49,248 nt of DNA, taken from positions 1 to 49,248 of the forward strand of contig PXCK01000233.1 of NCBI GenBank assembly GCA_003566635.1, given 5' to 3'. The notes beneath the pieces are model-generated. The model had not been told where the DNA came from and did not search any database. It saw only the letters and a list, made by a program, of their open reading frames with translations. Numbering within the stretch: the stretch's first letter is position 1; each line of letters begins with the position of its first letter. Source of the stretch: Balneolia bacterium (GTDB lineage Bacteria; Bacteroidota; Rhodothermia; Balneolales; Cyclonatronaceae). A program made the translations under genes and the position numbers. Positions 20,615 to 28,497 of the stretch are shown one piece after another.

Positions 20615-21082
20615 TTAAAATCTAAAGTGTGCGAATGCTTTGTTGGCTTCTGCCATACGGTGTGTTTCGTCTCTTTTACGAACAGCGCCACCTTCATTAT
20701 TTGAAGCATCAATAAGTTCTTTAGACAGACGAGCAGCCATAGACTTATCATTTCTGTTTTTTGCTGAATTAATAATCCAGCGCATACTTAATGCAGTGCT
20801 TCTTTCCTGACGTACTTCCATTGGCACCTGATAGGTAGAACCACCTACTCTTCTGCTTTTAACTTCGAGCATGGGTGCTGCATTAGATAATGCATCGCGA
20901 AATACTTCAATGCCGGGCTTACCGGTTTTTTCTTCAATAATTTCAAACGCCTGATATAAAATCTTGCTGGCAACATTTTTCTTACCGTCTTTCATTAACG
21001 AGTTCACAAAACGAGCTACCATTTTGTCGTTAAATTTCGGATCAGGTATTACCTGGCGACGTTCTGCTTTTCTTCTACGCAT
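20615..21082 (-). CDS. rpsG: 30S ribosomal protein S7
   Basis: The protein has 155 residues. [35 protein letters not shown] and [25 protein letters not shown] are diagnostic. S7 nucleates the 30S head and represses the str operon in E. coli. It lies 35 bases downstream of rpsL. Confidence 0.98.
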   Translation of the reverse strand: MRRRKAERRQVIPDPKFNDKMVARFVNSLMKDGKKNVASKILYQAFEIIEEKTGKPGIEVFRDALSNAAPMLEVKSRRVGGSTYQVPMEVRQERSTALSMRWIINSAKNRNDKSMAARLSKELIDASNNEGGAVRKRDETHRMAEANKAFAHFRF

Positions 21083-21117
21083 AGTATTGGGAATACTTTA
21101 AGTGAAAATCTATTTGC

Positions 21118-21492
21118 TTATTTTTTTGGACGCTTGGTGCCATAAAGGCTACGACCTTGCTTGCGATCATTTACACCGGCGGTATCAAGTGCACCACGTA
21201 TTACGTGATAACGAACACCCGGTAAATCTTTAACACGACCACCACGAATAAGTACAATGGAGTGCTCTTGAAGATTGTGTCCTTCTCCCGGTATATATGC
21301 GGTAACTTCAATTTTATTTGTTAAGCGCACACGAGCCACTTTTCTTAAAGCAGAATTTGGCTTTTTCGGAGTTGTTGTATAAACTCTCGTACATACACCA
21401 CGTCTTTGCGGACATGACTGCAAAGCAGGTGAGTTTGTCTTACTTGTTTTGGGCTTTCTGCCCTTCCGTACTAACTGTTGTATCGTTGGCAC
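21118..21492 (-). CDS. rpsL: 30S ribosomal protein S12
   Basis: The 124-residue protein starts with GTG ([12 protein letters not shown]). It contains [18 protein letters not shown] and [21 protein letters not shown], the two loops at the decoding site. The lysines equivalent to E. coli Lys43 and Lys88 are present, so no classical streptomycin-resistance change is visible. It is the first gene of the supercluster, about 40 bases downstream of a probable promoter. Confidence 0.97.
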   Translation of the reverse strand: MPTIQQLVRKGRKPKTSKTNSPALQSCPQRRGVCTRVYTTTPKKPNSALRKVARVRLTNKIEVTAYIPGEGHNLQEHSIVLIRGGRVKDLPGVRYHVIRGALDTAGVNDRKQGRSLYGTKRPKK

Positions 21493-21539
21493 TGTAATTC
21501 GTTTTAGTGGTAATTAATTCAAAAATTTCAAAGACTGTG

Positions 21540-21569
21540 AATATACACTTTTTATCTGACTATTTGCAA
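21540..21569 (-). promoter_or_regulatory. Candidate promoter of the ribosomal supercluster
   Basis: Read on the minus strand, TTGCAA (21569-21564) and TATATT (21545-21540) are separated by 18 bases, close to a -35/-10 pair. Transcription would start near 21533, giving a leader of about 40 bases before rpsL. The placement is plausible, but the consensus for this phylum differs, so this is a prediction only. Confidence 0.4.
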
Positions 21570-21579
21570 ATGATAAATC

Positions 21580-21587
21580 TACTTTTG
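21580..21587 (+). promoter_or_regulatory. Candidate -7 element for recG (TACTTTTG)
   Basis: TACTTTTG matches the Bacteroidota -7 consensus TAnnTTTG exactly. The upstream -33 element would be TCTG at 21555-21558, a one-base departure from TTTG. Transcription would start near 21594, leaving a leader of about 95 bases before recG. Confidence 0.35.
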
Positions 21588-21665
21588 ATTCATTTTGTAC
21601 CATAAAACAATTATTTTAATCACATTATAGGTTAAGCATAGCCTATTTATAACACTTTTTAGACC

Positions 21666-21683
21666 TATCGATATATATCGATA
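21666..21683. promoter_or_regulatory. 18-bp perfect palindrome just upstream of recG
   Basis: TATCGATATATATCGATA is an exact palindrome ending 6 bases before the recG ATG. It would lie in the recG leader. It may be an operator for a dimeric regulator or may block ribosome binding. AT-rich palindromes can also arise by chance. Confidence 0.4.
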
Positions 21684-21689
21684 TAACAA

Positions 21690-23759
21690 ATGAGACTCGA
21701 AGATCTACACAAACTTACTCCTGCCAGATTAAAAGCTTTAAATCAAGCTTCAATTTTTTCTGTTCTTGATCTTCTTCACTTCTTCCCGCGCAGATACCTT
21801 GACAGAAACAATATTAAATCTATAGGTATGATTCGCTTTAATGAAGCCTCTGTTACCATAACCGGCAAAGTGCAACAAATCGAAGAGGTTGGGTTTGGGA
21901 AACAAAAACGTTTAGAAGCTTTTATTAACGATGGCACAGGCATACTTAAATGTGTTTGGTTTAAAGGTGGCAAATATTTTCAAAAAACACTAAAAAAGGG
22001 TGATTATATATCTGTTTTTGGCGATGTCAAAAAGTTTGGACGCTATTGGTCTGTTGCTCACCCCGAAATTGACAAAATTGGTGAGAATGATCAAATTTCC
22101 AGAACACAAGGTACTGTAGCTGTTTATCCTTCAACATCTTTTTTTAAAAACACCTATATAAGTAGTCAAACTATTACCGGATGGATGCGTGAAATACTCG
22201 AGCATATTCAGCACCGGGAATTTATCCCACCACAGCTACTCCAAAAATATTCTTATCCGAATCTTAATTTAGCTTACCGACTTATACATTTGCCGGAACA
22301 AACCTCTGATTACGAAAAGGCCCGTGAACGTTTTGCCTTCGAAGAACTCTTCTTATTTCAACTTGCTATTCAAACCCTGAAAATATCATCAGAAAAAGCG
22401 AGTACATCTATTTTGATTGATAAACCCGGTGAGTTCACCCGCACGTTTTTTCTAAGCAAGATTCCATTCGAATTAACCGATGGTCAGAAAAACTCTTTGT
22501 CGGATATCCGAAAAGATTTAGCATCCGGCCGACAAATGAACCGATTGATTCAGGGTGATGTAGGTAGTGGCAAAACAATCGTTGCTATTGGTGCTATTCT
22601 TATGTGTATTGATGCCGGTTATCAGGCTGCTTTTGTTGCTCCAACTGAGATATTAGCTGAACAACATTTTATCACTCTTAGTGAATACCTCTCTGGCATG
22701 GATATAAACATTCGCTTACTTGTGGGCGGACAAAAAGCTAAACTGCGCGAAGATATTCTTACCGATATTTCATCGGGCGGGGCTCATATTGTAGTTGGTA
22801 CCCATGCGGTTCTTCAGGAAACTGTGAATTTCCACAAGCTTGGCATTGCAGTTATTGATGAGCAACATCGTTTTGGCGTAGCTCAACGAGCCGTTTTCCA
22901 AAAGAAAGCTCATAAACCTCATGTTTTGGTGATGAGTGCGACGCCAATTCCACGCTCCCTTGCATTAACGGTTTTCGGTGAACTTGATATTTCTGTTATC
23001 AAAGGTTTACCCTCCGGACGAAAACCCATCATTACCGCAATCAGAAGCGACAAAAAACGAAAGGATGTGTATAATTTTGTACGGGATTCGGTAAACGAAG
23101 GTGGTCAGGTTTATGTGGTTTATCCGCTCATAGAGGAATCGGAAGCACTGGATTTAAAAAATGCAACCGACGGATACGAAAAGCTAAAAATCGAATTCCC
23201 GAACTTTACAATAGAATTACTGCACGGAAAAATGGATGCAGCTGAAAAGCAGGAAACCATGAAACGCTTCTCCGCCGGGGACGTTCAAATACTGGTCAGC
23301 ACAACCGTTATTGAAGTTGGCGTGAATGTGCCCAATGCCCGTATCATGATAATTGAGGATGCAGAACGATTTGGACTTTCGCAATTGCATCAATTACGAG
23401 GGCGAATTGGTCGCGGTTCACACCAAAGCTTTTGTATTTTGATGGCAGGTGTAAAGCAAAGCAAAACGGCCAGAGAACGACTGAAAGCGATGGAGCAATC
23501 AAACGATGGGTTTCTAATTGCGGAAAAAGATTTAAACCTAAGAGGTCCGGGAGATTTTCTGGGCACCCGACAGAGTGGTTTGCCGGATTTCAAACATGCT
23601 GATTTGCTAAATGATCAACACATATTGGAATATGCTAAGCAAGAGGCAACTAATCTATTAGAGCAAAATCCGGATTTAAGGGGTGATGAATACATTGAGC
23701 TCAAAAAAAGATTTTTACCCTATCTAAATAAGCGGAAGGAGTTTTTTAGTACCGGGTGA
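21690..23759 (+). CDS. recG: ATP-dependent DNA helicase RecG
   Basis: The 689-residue helicase remodels stalled replication forks and Holliday junctions. The N-terminal wedge domain with OB fold (SVTITGKVQQIEEVGFGKQKRLEAFI, about residues 50-125) precedes the helicase core: Walker A GDVGSGKT at 289-296, the DEQH box at 390-393 (IDEQHRFGV), SATPIPRSLALT, and the C-terminal motifs TTVIEVGVNVPNA and QLHQLRGRIGRG. The length is typical. It is transcribed away from rpsL, with about 200 bases of shared upstream region. Confidence 0.98.
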   Translation: MRLEDLHKLTPARLKALNQASIFSVLDLLHFFPRRYLDRNNIKSIGMIRFNEASVTITGKVQQIEEVGFGKQKRLEAFINDGTGILKCVWFKGGKYFQKTLKKGDYISVFGDVKKFGRYWSVAHPEIDKIGENDQISRTQGTVAVYPSTSFFKNTYISSQTITGWMREILEHIQHREFIPPQLLQKYSYPNLNLAYRLIHLPEQTSDYEKARERFAFEELFLFQLAIQTLKISSEKASTSILIDKPGEFTRTFFLSKIPFELTDGQKNSLSDIRKDLASGRQMNRLIQGDVGSGKTIVAIGAILMCIDAGYQAAFVAPTEILAEQHFITLSEYLSGMDINIRLLVGGQKAKLREDILTDISSGGAHIVVGTHAVLQETVNFHKLGIAVIDEQHRFGVAQRAVFQKKAHKPHVLVMSATPIPRSLALTVFGELDISVIKGLPSGRKPIITAIRSDKKRKDVYNFVRDSVNEGGQVYVVYPLIEESEALDLKNATDGYEKLKIEFPNFTIELLHGKMDAAEKQETMKRFSAGDVQILVSTTVIEVGVNVPNARIMIIEDAERFGLSQLHQLRGRIGRGSHQSFCILMAGVKQSKTARERLKAMEQSNDGFLIAEKDLNLRGPGDFLGTRQSGLPDFKHADLLNDQHILEYAKQEATNLLEQNPDLRGDEYIELKKRFLPYLNKRKEFFSTG

Positions 23760-23858
23760 TGTCTGATGATTGAAGTTTTTAAAATGAACATATTGAACAA
23801 TTCACCAATCAGACAGTTTAAGTCCGCTTATTAACAAAACCAATGCGCACATTTTTTT

Positions 23859-24395
23859 ATGATTTATTTGATTTCGCTAATTAAACACCGGTCACTGTTC
23901 ACCATACTCATAATCATATTAGTTTATGGTACAAGTTGTACATTGGTCGGTTCTGAATCAGGCCGATATGTAGATGCCGGAAATCAACTTCGCATCTCTT
24001 TAGAACTCAATAAGACGGAAATAGAACCAAATAAAAAACTTGTTGCTACCTATACCATTCGCAATATATCAAGAAGCCCTGTTATACTAACCACATCTCC
24101 ACCACATATTGCAGATGCAGTTACAAGGAAAGATGGTGAGATTATACCATTGGTTGGGACAGGTTCAGGTGGTCCCGGTATTTTCGGGTATTATTATATT
24201 GGTACCGGGGAAAAAATGGTAACCGAGTATGTGATTGAAGCAAAAACTAGCCGGTTTGATTTTGATACTCAGTCAATAATATACACTCCTGCTGAAAAAG
24301 GAGCGTATGCGCTGAACCTTAGTGCAAATGTTGGTTTGATTAACGACCAACAAATAAGGGTACCTGAAATAGAAAAACTTTTCTGGATAAAGTAG
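23859..24395 (+). CDS. Putative lipoprotein with Ig-like fold, unknown function
   Basis: The protein has 178 residues. A hydrophobic N-terminal segment (LFTILIIILVYGTSC) ends at a cysteine that could be lipidated, although GTSC is not a perfect lipobox. The rest looks like one beta-sandwich domain: SLELNKTEIEPNKKLVATYTIRNISRSPVIL resembles an N-terminal Ig-like or BsuPI-type inhibitor domain. I do not recognise a named family. It follows recG by 99 bases, which contain a weak bulged hairpin (TGTCTGA at 23760-23766 with TCAGACA at 23809-23815), so it may or may not share the recG transcript. Confidence 0.65.
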   Translation: MIYLISLIKHRSLFTILIIILVYGTSCTLVGSESGRYVDAGNQLRISLELNKTEIEPNKKLVATYTIRNISRSPVILTTSPPHIADAVTRKDGEIIPLVGTGSGGPGIFGYYYIGTGEKMVTEYVIEAKTSRFDFDTQSIIYTPAEKGAYALNLSANVGLINDQQIRVPEIEKLFWIK

Positions 24396-24437
24396 GGCTA
24401 CACCTTCTAAACGAAAATATAGCCCCATCAAAACTGT

Positions 24438-26246
24438 TTATTTACCGCCGAAACGCTTTCTATCGTTATGATCCAGATATTTTTTCCTGATTCGTAAACT
24501 TTTGGGCGTTACTTCCAATAGTTCATCTTCGGCAATATATTCCAAACATTGTTCGAGAGACATTTTTTTAGATGCGCTAATCTTAACCGAATCTGCTGAT
24601 TGAGCCGCTCTGTGGTTGGTTAAGTTTTTCTTTTTAACCACATTCACAACCATATCGTCGCTACGTGTGTTAGCACCAACGACCTGACCCATATAAACAG
24701 GATCTCCAACTTCACTAAAAAATGTTCCTCTATCCTGCAAGCCTTCCAAAGCATAGGCTGTTACGTTTCCATTATCAAGGGCAATAAGTGAACCATTAAT
24801 GCGACCCTGGATATCACCTTTATAAGGCTCATATGCAAAAAACTGCTGATGAATTAATGCAGTACCTTTAGTTTCGGTCAGTACGTCATTACGAAAACCA
24901 ATCAACCCTCTTGACGGCACTTTGAATGTAAGGCGATTATTTTCCAATTCCTGACCCATACTTTCAAGCGCTCCTTTACGAGTCAACAGAATTTCAATCA
25001 CTTTGCTTGAATAATCACTTGGTACGTTTATTACCACTTCTTCGATTGGCTCAAGTTGAACCCCATCTTCTTCTATCATTAATACTTCAGGGCGAGATAC
25101 TGAGAATTCATACCCTTCACGTCGCATAGTCTCAATTAAGATAGCCAACTGTAATTCACCACGACCGGCAACTCGATATACATCCGGGTTTTCGGTTGGG
25201 GTTACTCTCAGGGATACATTGGTTCTAAGTTCTTTGTGCAGACGATCCCGAATCATATTCGAGGTTACGTATTTTCCTTCCAAGCCTGCAAACGGGGAAT
25301 CATTTACCCTGAAATACATTGCAATGGTCGGCTGATCAATATCATAATAAGGAATTGCAGTAAGATCGCTTTCAACGGTTAGCGTATCACCAATTTCGCA
25401 ATCTTCATATCCGGCTAAAGCAATAATATCACCTGCTGTTCCATCTTCAACGGGAATTCGTTCAAGTCCGCTAAATGTAAACAGTTTCGTTACTTTAGCT
25501 TTTGTTTTGACTTCACTATCGCGGTTAACGAGAATAACTTGCTCATTACGTTTCACAACTCCCTGCTCAACTCTACCTACTGCAATACGACCTACATAGT
25601 CATTCCATTCTACACTACTTACCAGCATTTTGAAAGGAGCATCAAGTGTGCGCTCAGGTTCGGGAACATGATTAACAATCGTTTCGAATAATGGCTCAAG
25701 ATTTTCGCCATCATCTTCAAGATTAAGTTTAGCCATCCCTTTAATTCCGATAGCATAAAGTACCGGGAAGTCGAGTTGCTCATCGGTTGCCTGGAGGTTC
25801 ACAAAGAGATCAAATACCTCATCTAAAACTTCATCAGGGCGTGCATCTTGTCTATCAATTTTATTGATTACAACAATAGGACGATATCCCAAAGCGAGAG
25901 ACTTACGAAGTACAAAACGTGTTTGCGGTAACGGACCTTCCGCAGCATCAACCAAAAGTATAACCCCGTTTACCATTTTAAGAATTCGCTCAACTTCGCC
26001 CCCAAAATCGGAGTGACCCGGCGTATCTACAATATTGATTTTGGTACCATTCCAATTAACGGCTGTATTTTTGGCCATAATTGTGATACCGCGTTCGCGT
26101 TCGATATCGCCTGAATCCATTACACGGTCTTCAACTTCCTGGTTTTCTCTAAAAGTACCGCTTTGTTGAAGCATTTGATCTACGAGCGTAGTTTTGCCGT
26201 GGTCAACGTGCGCAATAATGGCTATGTTACGAATGGGGGTTTGCAT
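24438..26246 (-). CDS. typA: Ribosome-associated GTPase TypA/BipA
   Basis: The 602-residue translational GTPase has the G-domain motifs [26 protein letters not shown] and NKIDR, with the family effector sequence [18 protein letters not shown]-like domains III and V and the TypA-specific C-terminal domain (RSDDMVVNVVKKKNLTNHRAAQSADSVKI pattern) are present. TypA helps 50S assembly and stress or cold adaptation in other bacteria. The gene stands alone, converging on the lipoprotein gene. Confidence 0.97.
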   Translation of the reverse strand: MQTPIRNIAIIAHVDHGKTTLVDQMLQQSGTFRENQEVEDRVMDSGDIERERGITIMAKNTAVNWNGTKINIVDTPGHSDFGGEVERILKMVNGVILLVDAAEGPLPQTRFVLRKSLALGYRPIVVINKIDRQDARPDEVLDEVFDLFVNLQATDEQLDFPVLYAIGIKGMAKLNLEDDGENLEPLFETIVNHVPEPERTLDAPFKMLVSSVEWNDYVGRIAVGRVEQGVVKRNEQVILVNRDSEVKTKAKVTKLFTFSGLERIPVEDGTAGDIIALAGYEDCEIGDTLTVESDLTAIPYYDIDQPTIAMYFRVNDSPFAGLEGKYVTSNMIRDRLHKELRTNVSLRVTPTENPDVYRVAGRGELQLAILIETMRREGYEFSVSRPEVLMIEEDGVQLEPIEEVVINVPSDYSSKVIEILLTRKGALESMGQELENNRLTFKVPSRGLIGFRNDVLTETKGTALIHQQFFAYEPYKGDIQGRINGSLIALDNGNVTAYALEGLQDRGTFFSEVGDPVYMGQVVGANTRSDDMVVNVVKKKNLTNHRAAQSADSVKISASKKMSLEQCLEYIAEDELLEVTPKSLRIRKKYLDHNDRKRFGGK

Positions 26247-26755
26247 GGGAATGTGAGTTAAATAATAAGTAAGGCTTTAAACTGAAATGTGTATAGCCTT
26301 TTAATATAAGCTTTTTATTAACAAACTACTATTGTTAAAAATCTATTGATGGCTGGTTTTGATTGAGGTGTGAGATCGGGGAACATAGTATTTTCATTCA
26401 AAAATCAACAATTGGTTTCACTTTTTGAAAAAACATCAAAAACATTGTCGTACTGAGTGCACCGTATATTTTGAGAGTAGCCACACAGAAATGTTCAAAT
26501 ACTACCCACAATATCTATGCACGAAGAATCTCGTTGAATAAGAGAAACCTGACAGGTTTCCAAAACCTGTCAGGTTTTTCGTTTGTAAGTCGTTTCCACG
26601 AGATTCTTACGCCATGCTTTAGCATTGTGAGTAAATAACTTAATGGCTAGCGAAAAACTGGTTGCGCGTTCCTGGCGTCTGAAAGCCAAGGTTATGGTTG
26701 GTTGTTTTAGGAGAAGAAATTCGTAATTATGACCAGTATTAAGGACGCATAATCC
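26247..26755. other. Intergenic region between typA and hemF
   Basis: This 509-bp stretch has no convincing ORF. It holds the nested inverted-repeat element at 26524-26608 and must contain the typA promoter on the minus strand, for which no clear consensus was found. The part between the element and hemF looks like further repeat-derived sequence (CGCCATGCTTTAGCATTGTG). Confidence 0.5.
26524..26608. repeat. Nested inverted-repeat element (MITE- or REP-like)
   Basis: The outer arms AAGAATCTCGT (26524-26534) and ACGAGATTCTT (26598-26608) are perfect 11-bp inverted repeats. Inside, AAACCTGACAGGTTT (26545-26559) and AAACCTGTCAGGTTT (26563-26577) are a perfect 15-bp inverted pair, each itself nearly palindromic, separated by 3 bases and followed by T residues. 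I recall similar CCTGACAGG-type repeats in many Bacteroidota genomes. The inner hairpin could also terminate transcription. Confidence 0.7.
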
Positions 26756-27676
26756 TCAAACCCATTCTACCGGATTCTTTAGCACACTAATTAGCTTTGC
26801 TTCTTCGGACTCCGGCTTTGGTTCAAAAGTATAATCCCAGCGAACACGGGGTGGCAAACTCATCAAAATAGATTCAACCCTACCGTTGGTTTTGAGTCCG
26901 AAAAGTGTTCCTCTATCGTGAATGAGGTTGAATTCTACATAACGTCCCCGACGGATCTCCTGCCAATAACGCTGCTCATCTGTGAAGGGCAAATTCTTAC
27001 GCTTTTCAACTATTGGAATGTAAGCATCTGTGAACGCATCTCCACAAGACTGTGCAAGTTTGAACCACTTTTCGAGTCCTGTTCCATCGCCATTTTCATC
27101 CCTTTTGTAATCATAAAAGATGCCCCCAATACCACGACCTTCAGCACGGTGAGCATTATGGAAGTATGCATCGCATTGTTTTTTAAAGTCAGGATACAGC
27201 TCCGGGTTGATGGCACCACAAGCGGATTGGTGTGTTTTATGAAAATGACGTGCATCTTCATCGAATAAATAATAAGGCGTTAAATCAGCACCGCCACCGA
27301 ACCATGCATCCTGGCGCTCGCCACCCTCTTCATCATACAACTCGAAATAACGGTAATTGGCGTGTACGGTAGGTACAAATGGATTTTCCGGATGAAGAAC
27401 TAATGAAATTCCTGCAGCAAAAAACCAGCCTTGGTTAACGCCGAACCTTTTTCGTATCAATTCGGGAAGTTCACCATGAACAACCGAGCAATTCACGCCT
27501 CCTTTTTCGAAAACGCGACCGTTTGAAATAACCCGGGTACGACCTCCGCCTCCGCCATCACGTTCCCAATTATCTTCGAGGAATTTGGCTTCCCCATCCA
27601 ATTTCTCAACAGCTCTGCAAATGTGATTTTGTAATTGATGAATGTAATCGGTGAATCGGTCTTTTAATGGTTTCAA
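26756..27676 (-). CDS. hemF: Coproporphyrinogen III oxidase, oxygen-dependent
   Basis: The 306-residue enzyme converts coproporphyrinogen III to protoporphyrinogen IX using oxygen. Signatures are GGGGGRTRVISNGRVFEKGGVN, WFGGGADLTPYYLFDEDARHFH and RGRYVEFNLIHDRGTLFGL. The start appears to be a TTG (27674-27676), since no ATG lies near the N-terminus and the family start fits here. It belongs to the heme pathway with hemE, but a toxin-antitoxin locus lies between them, so it probably has its own promoter. Its presence implies aerobic heme synthesis. Confidence 0.96.
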   Translation of the reverse strand: MKPLKDRFTDYIHQLQNHICRAVEKLDGEAKFLEDNWERDGGGGGRTRVISNGRVFEKGGVNCSVVHGELPELIRKRFGVNQGWFFAAGISLVLHPENPFVPTVHANYRYFELYDEEGGERQDAWFGGGADLTPYYLFDEDARHFHKTHQSACGAINPELYPDFKKQCDAYFHNAHRAEGRGIGGIFYDYKRDENGDGTGLEKWFKLAQSCGDAFTDAYIPIVEKRKNLPFTDEQRYWQEIRRGRYVEFNLIHDRGTLFGLKTNGRVESILMSLPPRVRWDYTFEPKPESEEAKLISVLKNPVEWV

Positions 27677-27754
27677 AGCGGGAAAGTTTTTTTTGGTTGA
27701 ATGAAAATGAAAATACTAAAATGTATGATTTTAAAAGAATTTGAGGGATTTACA

Positions 27755-28174
27755 TTACAAATAATCTGACACAAATTGCTCAGGGGTATACACTGGAAGT
27801 GTTGACTTAGCAAAACCTTTTATATCTCTAGTAATTATTGCATCACATTGCTTTTCGAGTCCACAATAAAATTGAACAGCATCTTCAAAGTCATTCCAAC
27901 CGGAACTAATTGCTAATTCGACTATAGATGAATTTATTGATCCAATTTCAAGTAAATTGTGCAGTAGTCTCAATTGCTTAATTGCTATTTCTTTATTTGT
28001 AAGCTTTCTTGATATATAAAAGATATTCGTAAATGAATCTGCTGAGAGAACACCGATGTATAAATTATATTCAATAGCTTCGAATATCCTTGCTGAAGCT
28101 TCGTAAAATGGATGACGTGTGCAAACTACATCAAGGCAAACATTTGAATCAATCAGAATCTTTTTGTAACCCAT
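27755..28174 (-). CDS. PIN-domain ribonuclease toxin (VapC-like)
   Basis: The ORF track starts at a TTG (28183); the ATG at 28174 gives MGYKKILIDSN and 139 residues. The PIN fold is recognisable: first acidic residue in ILIDSNVCLDVV, then WNDFEDAVQFY and AIITRDIKGF, giving the acidic residues that bind metal for RNA cleavage, and the end LPVYTPEQF. This matches the toxin of PIN/DUF6364-type pairs common in Bacteroidota. It overlaps the antitoxin frame by 26 bases. The toxin frame is intact, although the antitoxin upstream has an in-frame stop. Confidence 0.85.
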   Translation of the reverse strand: MGYKKILIDSNVCLDVVCTRHPFYEASARIFEAIEYNLYIGVLSADSFTNIFYISRKLTNKEIAIKQLRLLHNLLEIGSINSSIVELAISSGWNDFEDAVQFYCGLEKQCDAIITRDIKGFAKSTLPVYTPEQFVSDYL

Positions 28175-28418
28175 ACTTTTCAAATAATGCTTGCTCTAAA
28201 ACTTCATCATAGTCATTGAATGAATCTGGAAGCGTAATTGTACCACTCAACTTTTCAACAATAGAGCCACTTTTGGGGCGCCACGTTTCCGTTTCATCTG
28301 TAAGTGAATCTAAATATGTCTCAACCAAAGAGGATACGCTAGTTCCATGTAGTTTTGCGTACCTTTTTTATTTTTTGATAGCTTTTTGATTTATGCTGAG
28401 TGTTAATTTTTCTTTCAT
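28149..28418 (-). pseudogene. DUF6364-like antitoxin with an in-frame stop at codon 17
   Basis: This is not in the ORF track. From the ATG at 28418 the frame reads MKEKLTLSINQKAIKK, then TAA, then continues without further stops as KRYAKLHGTSVSSLVETYLDSL to a TGA at 28149 (90 codons). Both halves match one ribbon-helix-helix-type antitoxin of the DUF6364 kind: the N-terminal strand KLTLSI and the helix with SSLVETYL. A good Shine-Dalgarno AGGAG precedes the ATG. So a single codon separates this from an intact gene. It may be a real nonsense mutation, a sequencing error or a readthrough/restart case. Confidence 0.8.
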
Positions 28419-28433
28419 AATACTCCTGAAAAT

Positions 28434-28464
28434 ATATACGTATCAGCTTTTACAATATACGTAT
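28434..28464. promoter_or_regulatory. Twin operator-like palindromes upstream of the toxin-antitoxin locus
   Basis: ATATACGTAT occurs at 28434-28443 and again at 28455-28464, exactly 21 bp apart (two helical turns), each with the palindromic core ATACGTAT. Such spacing suits cooperative binding of two ribbon-helix-helix dimers on one DNA face. On the minus strand, TTGAAT-17-TATATT overlaps the sites and could be the promoter they control. Confidence 0.6.
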
Positions 28465-28497
28465 AGAGGTTGTATTATTCAACTAAAAAAGCAATGT

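Noticed and set aside
24395-24425. GGGCTA...TAGCCC inverted repeat between the lipoprotein and typA genes
   Set aside because: The stem has 6 bp, the loop 19 bases and there is no T-run, so I did not call it a terminator.
27010-27261. ORFs inside hemF in other frames
   Set aside because: They are frame shadows of a clear coproporphyrinogen oxidase.
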